A DNA stretch of 25,833 bases from a virus, in the IMG/VR virus record IMGVR_UViG_3300049811_000255, positions 1-25,833 of that record; one strand, written 5' to 3'. The notes below the pieces were generated by a model. The model saw only the letters and a list, made by a program, of their open reading frames with translations, searched no databases and had not been told where the DNA came from. Below, piece after piece: positions 7,197 to 14,705 of the stretch. Positions within the stretch are counted from its first letter, which is position 1. The number at the start of each line of letters is the position of its first letter. The position numbers and the translations under genes were made by a program.

Positions 7197-8761
7197 TCTT
7201 CAAACTCGTAGTTCAGCCGCGCCAACGGCGTGTTTCCTGCTGCAATGTAGCCCGGCGGAAGCATGATGCCGCCGTCCTTTATTGCAACGCGAGCGAGCGA
7301 GCCGTTTCCAACCGAAAATGCTCCATGAAAAACAGTGTCACCGCCGGCAACAATGCGAAACTCCACAATCTCAGGCACGGGCAAATTGAAAGGACGAATG
7401 TATAGCTCCAAGCCTGAGCCAAAGCCGCTTTCGTAGCGAAAATCCACGACGAAATCGTAGTATGGCCGTTCGTGAGGGAAGAGCCCCCCGCGGTCCCAAT
7501 GACTGGGCGGCGGCGTCAGCCAAGGCTCCCACACCCCAAGCCGTAAAGACGCACTGGGCGCAGACCCGAAGGTTGTGCCGCCGCCGGTGGTCCAAAACGG
7601 TGAAATTGCTACAGGAGTGAATGGGCCACCAGGCCCGCAGAAGTCGCCGGTGTCTGAAAGTATGCGTCCCGGCTCTGCGTGCAGAGTGTGCCAAGAGCCG
7701 CCTGCCGGCCTCACTTGAGCGAAAGCATCAGGACTAATGAAAAGGGGCTGACCATAACCGAAGGTGTATCCCTCCATCAGCGCTGATCTTATTGCTGCTT
7801 CAACAGATTCGTTTCGATGCCTGAAATAGAAGTAAGTGTCGCCAGACAATCCTCGGGCGCCGCTGCAAATCCAGGAAAAACACCGTCTTGGGTTGTCCAG
7901 AAACCCGATCACGCGCGGCGAGTCCCAGGACTGGCCGACGAACTGCACCACGACCCGATCGAACAGCTCGAACGCCGCCGAGTTACAGTCCATGTAGGTG
8001 ATTGGCACGTCAGCCAGAGTCGCCGCCGCGTTGACCGGCAGCCGCTGTGCGGTGCTGCGCTGGTCGAAGAGCGCCACCGTGCAGGTGTCGGCCTCGTAGT
8101 TGATCCCGACGATCTCGCCCCAGCGGTAGGTGGGAAGGTGCCGCTGCCAGCCGGGCAGCACCGCGGCGTTCCAGAATGCCTGCCCGGGCGACATGATCTC
8201 GCGCGCCACCAGCTCGCCGTCGCTGGCCTGCGGCGCCCGGGCCCCTGGGGCGATGACGACCAGGTCGGACTCGCCCCCGGGCTCGACCGTCGCCACCACC
8301 TCGCCGGGCTGCGCGTCTTCCGTGAAGTCGGCGCACCAGGCTGGCCGGGTCTCGACCATCTGCAGCGCAGCCATCCGCGCGCGCTCGGCTACCAGCCGCT
8401 TGCGGTCGAACTCCAGCGCCTGGGCCAGCAGCCGCAGCGGTGCGTGCGCGCGCTCCAGCTGCGCCGCTGCAGCCAGCTCGAACCGCACCTGCGCGTCGCT
8501 GTAGCCGGGCGAGCCGGCCGGCAGTGGGCGGGTCTGCAGCTCCACCAGCGCCGCGATCGCCGCGTTCACGCGCTCGCGCTGCGCCGCCTCCTTCGCGTCG
8601 GCCTCGGCGATCTTGGCTGCCGCCTCTGTGCGTTGGGCCTCGATCTTCGCCAGCGACTCTTCGAGCGCCGCCACGATGGCGTCGCGCTTGGCCGCGCCGA
8701 AGTCCAGCTCGACCACGTACCGGCCCTCCGGGCCGCCGCTGATGATGCGTGCCGAGCCCAT
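7193..8761 (-). CDS. Tail-tip/receptor-binding-type structural protein with exchanged C-terminus
   Basis: This 522-residue protein starts MGSARIISGG, then has an Ala/Glu/Arg-rich coiled coil (about 25-110) and a beta-rich middle containing ITYMDCNSAAFELFDRVVVQFVGQ and SPRVIGFLDNPRRCF. That middle resembles tail proteins of Burkholderia- and Pseudomonas-type siphophages. The C-terminal 220 residues, from about nt 7860 to 7193, are Gly/Phe/Tyr/Trp-rich and encoded by visibly more AT-rich DNA than its surroundings, as expected for a swapped host-range domain. The ATG at 8761, two bases after the previous stop and preceded by GGTAGG, was chosen. The longer open frame up to 9259 is an Arg/Gly-rich shadow of the upstream gene. 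The exact tail role is inferred. Confidence 0.65.
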   Translation of the reverse strand: MGSARIISGGPEGRYVVELDFGAAKRDAIVAALEESLAKIEAQRTEAAAKIAEADAKEAAQRERVNAAIAALVELQTRPLPAGSPGYSDAQVRFELAAAAQLERAHAPLRLLAQALEFDRKRLVAERARMAALQMVETRPAWCADFTEDAQPGEVVATVEPGGESDLVVIAPGARAPQASDGELVAREIMSPGQAFWNAAVLPGWQRHLPTYRWGEIVGINYEADTCTVALFDQRSTAQRLPVNAAATLADVPITYMDCNSAAFELFDRVVVQFVGQSWDSPRVIGFLDNPRRCFSWICSGARGLSGDTYFYFRHRNESVEAAIRSALMEGYTFGYGQPLFISPDAFAQVRPAGGSWHTLHAEPGRILSDTGDFCGPGGPFTPVAISPFWTTGGGTTFGSAPSASLRLGVWEPWLTPPPSHWDRGGLFPHERPYYDFVVDFRYESGFGSGLELYIRPFNLPVPEIVEFRIVAGGDTVFHGAFSVGNGSLARVAIKDGGIMLPPGYIAAGNTPLARLNYEFEE

Positions 8762-8763
8762 GC

Positions 8764-10155
8764 CTACCCGTCGGTCGCGTTGCCAACGTCCATCCACTGA
8801 TCGGCCGCGGCCTGGCCCGAGTCCGAGATGGTGACGTAGTAGTTCACGAAGCCCGTGAACGACGGCTCCACCAGCCCTGGCACCCGGAACTGCATGCCCG
8901 GCCGCAGCAGCCAGTCGATCGCGCACCGCACGCGCCGGCTGCCGCCCGAGCCGGTGGCGGTGAACACGGCGCGAACCTGCCGCAGCGTGCGCGTCACCGG
9001 CGATGCCTCGCCCAGGGCCGGAAAGGCCCCGCCGTATCCCTGCAGCGTGGCGGTGGTGTTCGTGGGCCCGGTGGCCAGCTGCAGCGTGTCCAGTGGCGCC
9101 CTGGCCATCTCGAACTCCTCCGACCCGCCGGCGGCCAGCGCGCCGACGCGCGAGATGCGGAACTCCACGGCCGCGGCCAGCGCTGCGGTGTAGGGGCCGA
9201 CGGCCGGCACGACGGCCTGCAAGAAGCTGGGCGAGCCGCTGCGCAGGGTGCCCTGCCAAGAGCTGATCGGAACGCGCGTGCGCTCGCCGCCGGCCGCGTA
9301 GACGTCCATCACGTACAGGCCCGAGTCGCCGGCCAGGCGTCCGGTGAAGTCGTGCATCACGATGCCGCGCGGCGGTCCCAGCGGCCCCGGCGCCGAGATG
9401 CGCCCGCCGACAATGGCCCGACCGGCGAGCATGGGCGCGCCCAGCGGGCCCGGAGCGTCGATCCGGCCGGTGACGGCAGGCGTAGGCGCCGCGCCTGCCG
9501 CGATGCGCAAGGTGATCGCGCCCAAGCCATTGAAGTCGGCGTCGGCCGCCCCAGGCGCCATGTCGAAGGTGCCGCTGTTGGACTCGCCCGTGCCGATGGC
9601 CCGCCGTGCCCCGGCCAGCCTGTAGGCCGAAAGCGAGCTGCCGCTGAAGAGCGTGAAGCTGGCCTGCGGCGATGGCGTCACCGAGCCGCTGGTGGCGTAG
9701 ATCGTGCTGGCGAAGACCAGCAGCATCTGCCCCGCGGCCGAGCCCGTCAGCGCCGGCGGTGTGACCAGGAACGTAATCGGCGGATCGTCGAAGGGCGTGC
9801 TGTCAGCCACCGTGGCGCCGGCATGCTCGGCGATGCCGTCGTGGTCGCGCACGGCCGCGTAGACCACGCCCATGCGCGCGTTGTCGACCTGCTCCCAGGT
9901 GAACGACGCGCCGACGTCCCCGGCGACTACCGTGTCCTTGCGGTAGACCGCCAGGCGCTGCGAGATGCCGGCGCCGTTGTTGTCCCACTCCACCTGGCGG
10001 ACCTGGGTCCACCCGCTGGGCGCGGTGATCGCCGAGCGGGCGAAGACCGCGGCCACCAGCAGGTCGCCCGGGCTGATCGTGCCCGGCACCGCCGCCGAGA
10101 TGCTGGTGGCGGTCGTGTGAGAAAGGGTGGTCCCGGCGACCCAGGTAACCGCCAC
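8764..10155 (-). CDS. Minor tail protein with APGPLG repeats
   Basis: This 463-residue beta-rich protein starts at GTG 10155. The N-terminal 220 residues (SISAAVPGTISPGDLLVAAVFAR, WTQVRQVEWDNNGAG) look like a jelly-roll/lectin-type domain. Residues about 228-262 hold two short repeats of G-R-I-(D/S)-APGPLG-x-P, a motif that recurs in tail proteins of Burkholderiales phages. The C-terminal 180 residues (MHDFTGRLAGDSGLYVMDVY..., WLLRPGMQFRVPG, FVNYYVTISD) continue as beta structure. It belongs to the tail operon downstream of the tape measure and probably forms part of the tail tip. Assignment within the tip is not possible from sequence alone. Confidence 0.65.
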   Translation of the reverse strand: MAVTWVAGTTLSHTTATSISAAVPGTISPGDLLVAAVFARSAITAPSGWTQVRQVEWDNNGAGISQRLAVYRKDTVVAGDVGASFTWEQVDNARMGVVYAAVRDHDGIAEHAGATVADSTPFDDPPITFLVTPPALTGSAAGQMLLVFASTIYATSGSVTPSPQASFTLFSGSSLSAYRLAGARRAIGTGESNSGTFDMAPGAADADFNGLGAITLRIAAGAAPTPAVTGRIDAPGPLGAPMLAGRAIVGGRISAPGPLGPPRGIVMHDFTGRLAGDSGLYVMDVYAAGGERTRVPISSWQGTLRSGSPSFLQAVVPAVGPYTAALAAAVEFRISRVGALAAGGSEEFEMARAPLDTLQLATGPTNTTATLQGYGGAFPALGEASPVTRTLRQVRAVFTATGSGGSRRVRCAIDWLLRPGMQFRVPGLVEPSFTGFVNYYVTISDSGQAAADQWMDVGNATDG

Positions 10156-10159
10156 GACG

Positions 10160-10552
10160 TCACCCGATCAGGATGGTCAGCAGCTCCACCGGCCCGCCGG
10201 CGCCGATGGTGACGGTGTTGAGGACCAGGAACCCGGGGATCGCCGTGCTGCCGACGATGGCCGGCAGCGCCAGGTGCACGGCGCCGGTGCTGTCGCAGAT
10301 CTCGCCGTAGGCCGCGGTGCCCGTGGCGTCGGCGCTTTCGTCGCGGCCGGAGGTGGTCAGCGTGAGGATGCCGGTCGTGCCGTTGACCGTGCCGCATGGG
10401 TCGGTCAGCGGAATTTGCGCCAGCAGCGTGTCGGTGTTGGTGCGGATGCGGACGAACCCGGCGCCGCTGCCGCTGTCGATGCGGTCGCGCAGGGCGGTGT
10501 GCGCGTCGATGCGCACGGCCAGGCTGTAGGTGGGGCCACTCGGTGCGGGCAT
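10160..10552 (-). CDS. Tail-associated hypothetical protein
   Basis: This 130-residue protein has alternating short strands (YSLAVRIDAH, GFVRIRTNTDTLLAQIPL, GILTLTTSGRDE, VHLALPAIVG) and no helix-rich segment. The start has AAGGAG upstream. The phrase AHTALRDRIDSGSG...VRIRT resembles small tail-tip proteins that sit after the tape measure in GC-rich siphophages. It lies between two other tail genes with gaps of a few bases. A role in the tail tip is inferred from context only. Confidence 0.6.
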   Translation of the reverse strand: MPAPSGPTYSLAVRIDAHTALRDRIDSGSGAGFVRIRTNTDTLLAQIPLTDPCGTVNGTTGILTLTTSGRDESADATGTAAYGEICDSTGAVHLALPAIVGSTAIPGFLVLNTVTIGAGGPVELLTILIG

Positions 10553-10574
10553 GGGCGCTCCTTCGTTGTCAGGC

Positions 10575-10928
10575 TCAGGCCGACAGCCGCGCCAGCACCA
10601 GCAGGCGCAAGCTCGACTCGGGCTGGCCCGGGGTGTAGGTCTCAGGCACGGCCGCGAACACCGCGCCGGGCAGCGCCACCTGCACGCGCGCGTGCAGTCG
10701 CACCAGGCGGTCGACGGCGGCCTCCTGGGCCGGCGTGCGTGCCTGCCAGCGCAGCGTGATCGTGCGGTCAGCGTCGGCCGCGCCGGCGTCGTTGACGGCC
10801 GCGCCGCCGTCCAGGGTCGCCACGCGCGTGACGCGCCGCGTGGTCTGCCCGGCGGTGGTGTCGTCGGCCACGTCCAGCTCCAGGAACCCGGACGGGTCCA
10901 CGGTGGCGGCGCTGAGTGTCACCAGCAT
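10575..10928 (-). CDS. Tail-associated hypothetical protein after the tape measure
   Basis: This 117-residue beta-rich protein starts MLVTLSAATVDPSGFLELDV and contains ADRTITLRWQARTPAQEAAVDRLVRLH. It starts four bases after the tape-measure stop, the usual position of the distal-tail or tail-tip assembly gene. I do not recognise a named family. Co-translation with the tape measure is likely from the spacing. Confidence 0.6.
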   Translation of the reverse strand: MLVTLSAATVDPSGFLELDVADDTTAGQTTRRVTRVATLDGGAAVNDAGAADADRTITLRWQARTPAQEAAVDRLVRLHARVQVALPGAVFAAVPETYTPGQPESSLRLLVLARLSA

Positions 10929-10932
10929 GGCG

Positions 10933-12903
10933 TCACGTCCCCAGCAGCAGCTTCAGGCCGTCGCGGTTCACGCGCACCTGGATGGTCCGCAAGATCTCCC
11001 ACATGAACGCCTCCAGGTGCGGCTGCAGGCCGGCGCCGTCGATCTTGATGAGCGAGTCGCCGCGCTCCAGCGCCTGCGTCTGCGCGCGGAACTGCGCGAT
11101 CTGCGCCTGCACCAGCTCGCGCTGCAGCTTGAGCGCATCGTCGCGGCGCTGGTTCTCCTTGTCGATCTGGTCTTCGATCTTGCGGAGCTGGCTGAAGCTG
11201 ATGTCGTTCTTGCTGAACAGCCCGAACAGGCTTTGCAGGCTCTTGCCCGTGTCCGCGACGGTGGCGTTGATGGACTCGAACGCGGCCTGGACCTGCTTGG
11301 TCTGCGCCTCAAGCTCGGCGGTGCGGATGCTGACGCGCGCCTCGATGTTCTTGATGCGCTCGTTGCTGGCGAGCTTCTCCAGCTCCAGCCGGTACTGCTG
11401 GGCCTTCTCTGTGGCTCGTTCTGCGGCCTTGGCCGCCTTGTCGGACTCCTCGCCTTGCCTGCGCACCGCGTCGGTCACGGGGCCGAAGCTGGGCGACAGG
11501 CCGCGCGCCTTGGTCTCGATCAGCGCCAGGCCCTGCGCGTACTCCTCCGCGCTGATGCGACCGTCCCGGAAGGCGAATGCAAGCTGCCGACGCAGCTCGT
11601 CCAGGTTCGCCTCCTGGGGTAGCGAGCGCAGCGCGCCGATGAGGCCGGTGACGATCTGGTCGCCACTGGCGGCCGGGTTCTTCGCCAGGTCGGTGAAGGC
11701 CTTGTCCAGCTCCTTGATCGGGTCCAGGAAGGTCTTCGGGTCGATGCCCAAGGCCTTGAGGGACTTGTCGACCTCCCTCGCCGCGGCCTCCAGCTCCTTC
11801 GCGGACAGCTTGCCGCGCTCGAAGGCGCCCGCCAGTTCGTTGCCGGCCTTGATGGCGCTGGCCGCTGTCGCGTCGGTGCCCTGGTTGACGCCCAGCACGG
11901 CCTCGCTTGCGCGGCGCATGCTGTTGGCCGCCTTGTTGAAGGACTCCTCGACCGCGGCGCCGAAGTTGAAGCTGTCTCCAAGCTGCAGCTTGGCGAACAC
12001 CGCGGCCGCGACCTCGCCCAGCAGCGTCAGGGTGCCGATGGCTCCGACGATGGCTGCCGTCCCGAGCTGCAGGCCCTTGGTCAGCACGTCGAATGCCCCG
12101 GTGTCGCCGAGCGTGACGAAGGCATCATCGATCGCGTTGCGCAGCCGGTTGAGGCTTGCCTGGTAGCCGTCGAACGTCGCGCCCGCGAAGGTCGCGTTCA
12201 GCGCACGGGCGAACGCCGGCAGGAACTGCGTGGCGGTGAGCTGCCCGTTCTCGACCAGCTTGATCAGTTCTTCTGTCGTGACTCCAAGGCCGCGGGCCGC
12301 GATCTGCAGGGCGCCAGGCAGGCGCTCGCCAAGTTGGCCGTTCAGTTCCTCCAGGCTCACGCGGCCCTTGGAGACGATCTGCGTGATGGCCAGGAAGGCG
12401 CCCTGCGTGTCTGCGCTGCTGCGGCCCAGCGCTCCCATCGCGCGGGACACGGCCTCGAAGATGTCCCGCGTCTGCTGGCCCTGCAGGTTCGTGCCGTTGG
12501 TCGCTGCCGCGAGGTTGGCGTAGGCGCCTCCGACGTCGCGCACCGCCAAGCCCAGCCGGCCGGCGACGTCGCGGACGAACTCGAACTCGGCCTTGGCCTG
12601 CTGGCTGCTGCCGGTGACCAGGGTCAGCGTGCGTTGGAACTGCTCGACCTGGACGTTCGCGTCGATGAACTCGCGCAGCACCAGAGACGCGGCCAGTGCC
12701 TGCAGGCCGGCGACTACGGCTTGAATGCGGCGGTCGTTGCTGGCAAGCTGCTGCAGCTCGCCGTCCAGCGCTGCGACCTTGCCCTGGGCGCCGCCGGCCT
12801 CCCGGCCGATGCCGCCGATCTTGGCCTCCACCTGGGCTGCGGCCGCGCTGGCGCGGTCCTCGCCGGTGAAGATGATGCTGACGGTGCGGTTCAGGTCAGC
12901 CAC
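10933..12903 (-). CDS. Tape measure protein
   Basis: This 656-residue protein is the tail-length ruler. Its N-terminal 270 residues carry the tape-measure domain (VEQFQRTLTLVTGSSQQAKAE, VSRAMGALGRSSADTQGAFLAITQI, SLEELNGQLGERLPGAL). A hydrophobic segment follows (AIVGAIGTLTLLGEVAAAVFA, near 280), then long charged helices (residues about 480-610). The C-terminus (LIKIDGAGLQPHLEAFMWEIL) matches tape measures of Burkholderiales siphophages. GTG at 12903 overlaps the chaperone frameshift extension by 8 bp. At roughly 0.15 nm per residue, known from other siphophages, the tail would be about 100 nm. The gene after a frameshifted chaperone pair is the standard place for the tape measure. Confidence 0.9.
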   Translation of the reverse strand: MADLNRTVSIIFTGEDRASAAAAQVEAKIGGIGREAGGAQGKVAALDGELQQLASNDRRIQAVVAGLQALAASLVLREFIDANVQVEQFQRTLTLVTGSSQQAKAEFEFVRDVAGRLGLAVRDVGGAYANLAAATNGTNLQGQQTRDIFEAVSRAMGALGRSSADTQGAFLAITQIVSKGRVSLEELNGQLGERLPGALQIAARGLGVTTEELIKLVENGQLTATQFLPAFARALNATFAGATFDGYQASLNRLRNAIDDAFVTLGDTGAFDVLTKGLQLGTAAIVGAIGTLTLLGEVAAAVFAKLQLGDSFNFGAAVEESFNKAANSMRRASEAVLGVNQGTDATAASAIKAGNELAGAFERGKLSAKELEAAAREVDKSLKALGIDPKTFLDPIKELDKAFTDLAKNPAASGDQIVTGLIGALRSLPQEANLDELRRQLAFAFRDGRISAEEYAQGLALIETKARGLSPSFGPVTDAVRRQGEESDKAAKAAERATEKAQQYRLELEKLASNERIKNIEARVSIRTAELEAQTKQVQAAFESINATVADTGKSLQSLFGLFSKNDISFSQLRKIEDQIDKENQRRDDALKLQRELVQAQIAQFRAQTQALERGDSLIKIDGAGLQPHLEAFMWEILRTIQVRVNRDGLKLLLGT

Positions 12904-13051
12904 CGCGGCGCCCCTCGCTGCGCTGCTGCGCGTCCTGGCGCTCGTAGTAGGCCGCCCACAGGGCCAGCTCCTCGGGGGTCAGAAAGCCGTGCGGCATGAT
13001 GTCCGGCCGGTGCTGGTAGAGGAAGCCGCCGCGCTGCTCGACCAGCCGCAT
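12896..13051 (-). CDS. Tail assembly chaperone T-like extension (small ORF / frameshift product)
   Basis: This frame is open from 13093 to the TGA at 12896-12898. Its own first ATG, at 13051, would give 51 residues including MPHGFLTPEELALWAAYYER. More likely it is translated mainly as the C-terminal part of a frameshifted chaperone, because the sequence before the ATG (LADDPGLTACMRLVEQ) reads as continuous protein. The -1 frame entered at GGGAAAG (13099-13093) leads exactly into it, giving a fusion of about 207 residues (142 plus 65). The end overlaps the tape-measure start. It corresponds to the T part of lambda gpGT. Confidence 0.75.
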   Translation of the reverse strand: MRLVEQRGGFLYQHRPDIMPHGFLTPEELALWAAYYERQDAQQRSEGRRGG

Positions 13052-13059
13052 GCAGGCGG

Positions 13060-13518
13060 TCAGGCCGGGGTCGTCTGCGAGGCGGCGGCCGGCTTTCCCA
13101 GGTCGAAGCCCTGGCCGGTCAGCTCGGTGATGACGTTGGTCAGCTCCAGGAACTCCACCGGGAACGCCTCAGCCAGCTTGACCGCGGTGGGCAGCTGGAT
13201 GGCCGGGCAGACCGAGCCGATGGCCAGCATCTCCATGCGCTTGGCGATCTCGCCCGGCACGTCCTTGGACAGCCCCAGCGCCTTGCGCAGCAGCTCCACG
13301 CGGTCGCCGCCTTCGGCCAGGGCCTTGACCACGTTGTCGAGGTCCGCCTGGCGCCTGCCGGCGTCGAATGCGCGCTGCAGCTCGGCGGCGGTGAGCCCCC
13401 GCACTTCCCAGCGCGGCGCCTCGCCCTCGTCGAACCACGGCGCCAGGCCGGGCACGTCGACGGTGCGGCGCCGGGGCTGCAGCGCCGCGGCGTCGAAGCG
13501 GTCGGCGGCGAAGGGCAT
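13060..13518 (-). CDS. Tail assembly chaperone (lambda gpG-like role)
   Basis: This 152-residue protein starts at ATG 13518, overlapping the tail-tube stop as TGATG; the longer open frame upstream is a shadow of the tail tube. It contains EAPRWEVRGLTAAELQRAFDA, a run of helices (LDNVVKALAEGG, VELLRKALGL) and LPTAVKLAEAFPVEFLELTNVITELTGQGFDLGK. This pattern is seen in tail chaperones of GC-rich siphophages, where 'L..AFP..F..LT..I..LTG.G...GK' precedes the shift site. Such proteins bind the tape measure during tail assembly. A fraction of translation probably shifts -1 at codon 142 to make the longer form. Confidence 0.8.
   Translation of the reverse strand: MPFAADRFDAAALQPRRRTVDVPGLAPWFDEGEAPRWEVRGLTAAELQRAFDAGRRQADLDNVVKALAEGGDRVELLRKALGLSKDVPGEIAKRMEMLAIGSVCPAIQLPTAVKLAEAFPVEFLELTNVITELTGQGFDLGKPAAASQTTPA
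13093..13099 (-). promoter_or_regulatory. -1 programmed ribosomal frameshift site GGGAAAG
   Basis: Read on the minus strand, the chaperone codons are CTG GGA AAG, giving the heptamer G-GGA-AAG in the correct phase for X-XXY-YYZ slippage. This is the same heptamer used by lambda for gpG/gpGT. Slipping back one base puts the ribosome in the frame that ends at 12896, bypassing the chaperone stop at 13060. Confidence 0.85.
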
Positions 13519-14489
13519 CAGGCCACCTCGCGCGCCGCGGCCTCGGCGCTGATCGTGCACGCGGCCTGGATGCTGTCCCCAGCCGGGAAGGTGCGCGCGA
13601 TGCCCAGCTTGCCCTGGCACAGCAGGTTCGGCAGCTTGAAGCGGTCCGGGTAGAACCGGAACCACAGGGTCTCGTTCTTCAGGCTCACGAGGCCGTCGGA
13701 AACCCCGTCCTCCAGGTACGCCGTGAAAGTTCCCTGGTTCAGCGTGCTGGACGTGCTGCCCAGCGTGGTGCCGTAGACCTGCGTCGAGGTGATCGAGTTG
13801 GAGGTCTCCGGCGGCACGAAGTCGCTCGCCAGCGGCACGTCGCCGAAGATCGGGGTGCTGTAGCTGGCGTGGGTGCGCTTCGGCGTGTCGCCGGTGTGGA
13901 TCAGCGGCAGCGCGGCCAGGAAGGTCACCGAGCCCAACGAGTAGTTGATGCTGAACAGCGGGAAGTCTGCGCGCTCGCGGTGCAGGCCCACGACTTGGAA
14001 GATCTCGCCCGCGGCCACGACGGCGGCCGTCGTGCTGTTGACGCGCACCTGCGCCAGCTCGACCGAGTCGACCGGGATGTACGGTGGTCCGCCAGAGGCG
14101 CCGCGCGTCTCGCTGAACGCAGTATGCGCAGAGCCGGCCACGGCCGCGATTGAGCCGGCGGCGTTGATCGTGATGGAGGTGATGCGGCAGATGTTGGTCG
14201 TGGCGCCGCGCGAGGCGGTCGCGGTGCCCGCGCTGACCGCAACGATCGAGCCGTTGAGGTTCAGGGTGCCCGCCGCGACGGTGACGGTGTCGTTGCTGGC
14301 ATGGGTGCTGACGGCCAGGCCGGTGAGCACGCCGTTCGGCCGCACGACGGGCGCGTAGCCGGCGCGGCGCGACCACAGGGTGGCCGCGCTGGTGAAGGTG
14401 GTCGCGTCACCGGAGTTGGTGAGCTGCGTCATGGGCGTGGCCTGCTGGCCGGCCTCGTACTGGAGGCGTGCGTTCTCTGCGGTGGGCAT
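13518..14489 (-). CDS. Major tail (tube) protein, putative
   Basis: This 323-residue, Ser/Thr/Ala-rich beta protein starts after GGAGAG. N-terminal residues about 30-160 (VRPNGVLTGLAVSTHASNDTVTVAAGTLNLNGS) form a repetitive beta region. The C-terminal half (SINYSLGSVTFLAALPLIHTGD..., FVPPETSNSITSTQVYGTT..., ETLWFRFYPDRF) carries features expected of a tube protein. It lies between the coat gene and the tail chaperone, where the tube gene normally sits. The long N-terminal addition may decorate the tail. The call rests mostly on position and composition. Confidence 0.65.
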   Translation of the reverse strand: MPTAENARLQYEAGQQATPMTQLTNSGDATTFTSAATLWSRRAGYAPVVRPNGVLTGLAVSTHASNDTVTVAAGTLNLNGSIVAVSAGTATASRGATTNICRITSITINAAGSIAAVAGSAHTAFSETRGASGGPPYIPVDSVELAQVRVNSTTAAVVAAGEIFQVVGLHRERADFPLFSINYSLGSVTFLAALPLIHTGDTPKRTHASYSTPIFGDVPLASDFVPPETSNSITSTQVYGTTLGSTSSTLNQGTFTAYLEDGVSDGLVSLKNETLWFRFYPDRFKLPNLLCQGKLGIARTFPAGDSIQAACTISAEAAAREVA

Positions 14490-14502
14490 GGTTGCTCTCC
14501 GG

Positions 14503-14700
14503 TCAGGTGTTCGGGGTGGCTTGAGCGCGCCCGCGGCGCTGCGGCTTCGGCTCTGCCGCCGCGCTGTCCTGCGCGGCCGTCTCCGGCTCTGCGTAGGCCG
14601 TGTGCACGGCAGGGTCGAAGTCGGCGACGTTGATGACGACGAACGGGCCTTGACTGGCCGGGTCCGTCGACACCACGCGCATGGTCGCGGGCGCGCTCAC
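14503..14700 (-). CDS. Small hypothetical head-region protein
   Basis: This 65-residue protein starts at GTG 14700, five bases after the coat stop. It has one beta-like segment (ATMRVVSTDPASQGPFVVINVADFDPAVH) and an acidic-then-basic tail (PETAAQDSAAAEPKPQRRGRAQATPNT). A longer frame to 14775 would overlap the coat gene and is less likely. No family is recognised. Its position after the coat gene suggests a head decoration or head-tail protein. Confidence 0.55.
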   Translation of the reverse strand: MSAPATMRVVSTDPASQGPFVVINVADFDPAVHTAYAEPETAAQDSAAAEPKPQRRGRAQATPNT

Positions 14701-14705
14701 GTCGA

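Noticed and set aside
8749-10212. Plus-strand 487-codon open frame opposite a minor tail gene
   Set aside because: Low-complexity Arg/Gly/Ala composition typical of antisense frames in high-GC DNA.
10916-12166. Plus-strand 416-codon open frame opposite the tape measure
   Set aside because: Ser/Arg-rich complement of the tape-measure gene, with no domain pattern and no proper start context.
13060-14376. A single 438-codon chaperone gene starting at 14376
   Set aside because: The first two thirds are an out-of-frame copy of the tail-tube gene; the true start at 13518 overlaps that gene's stop.
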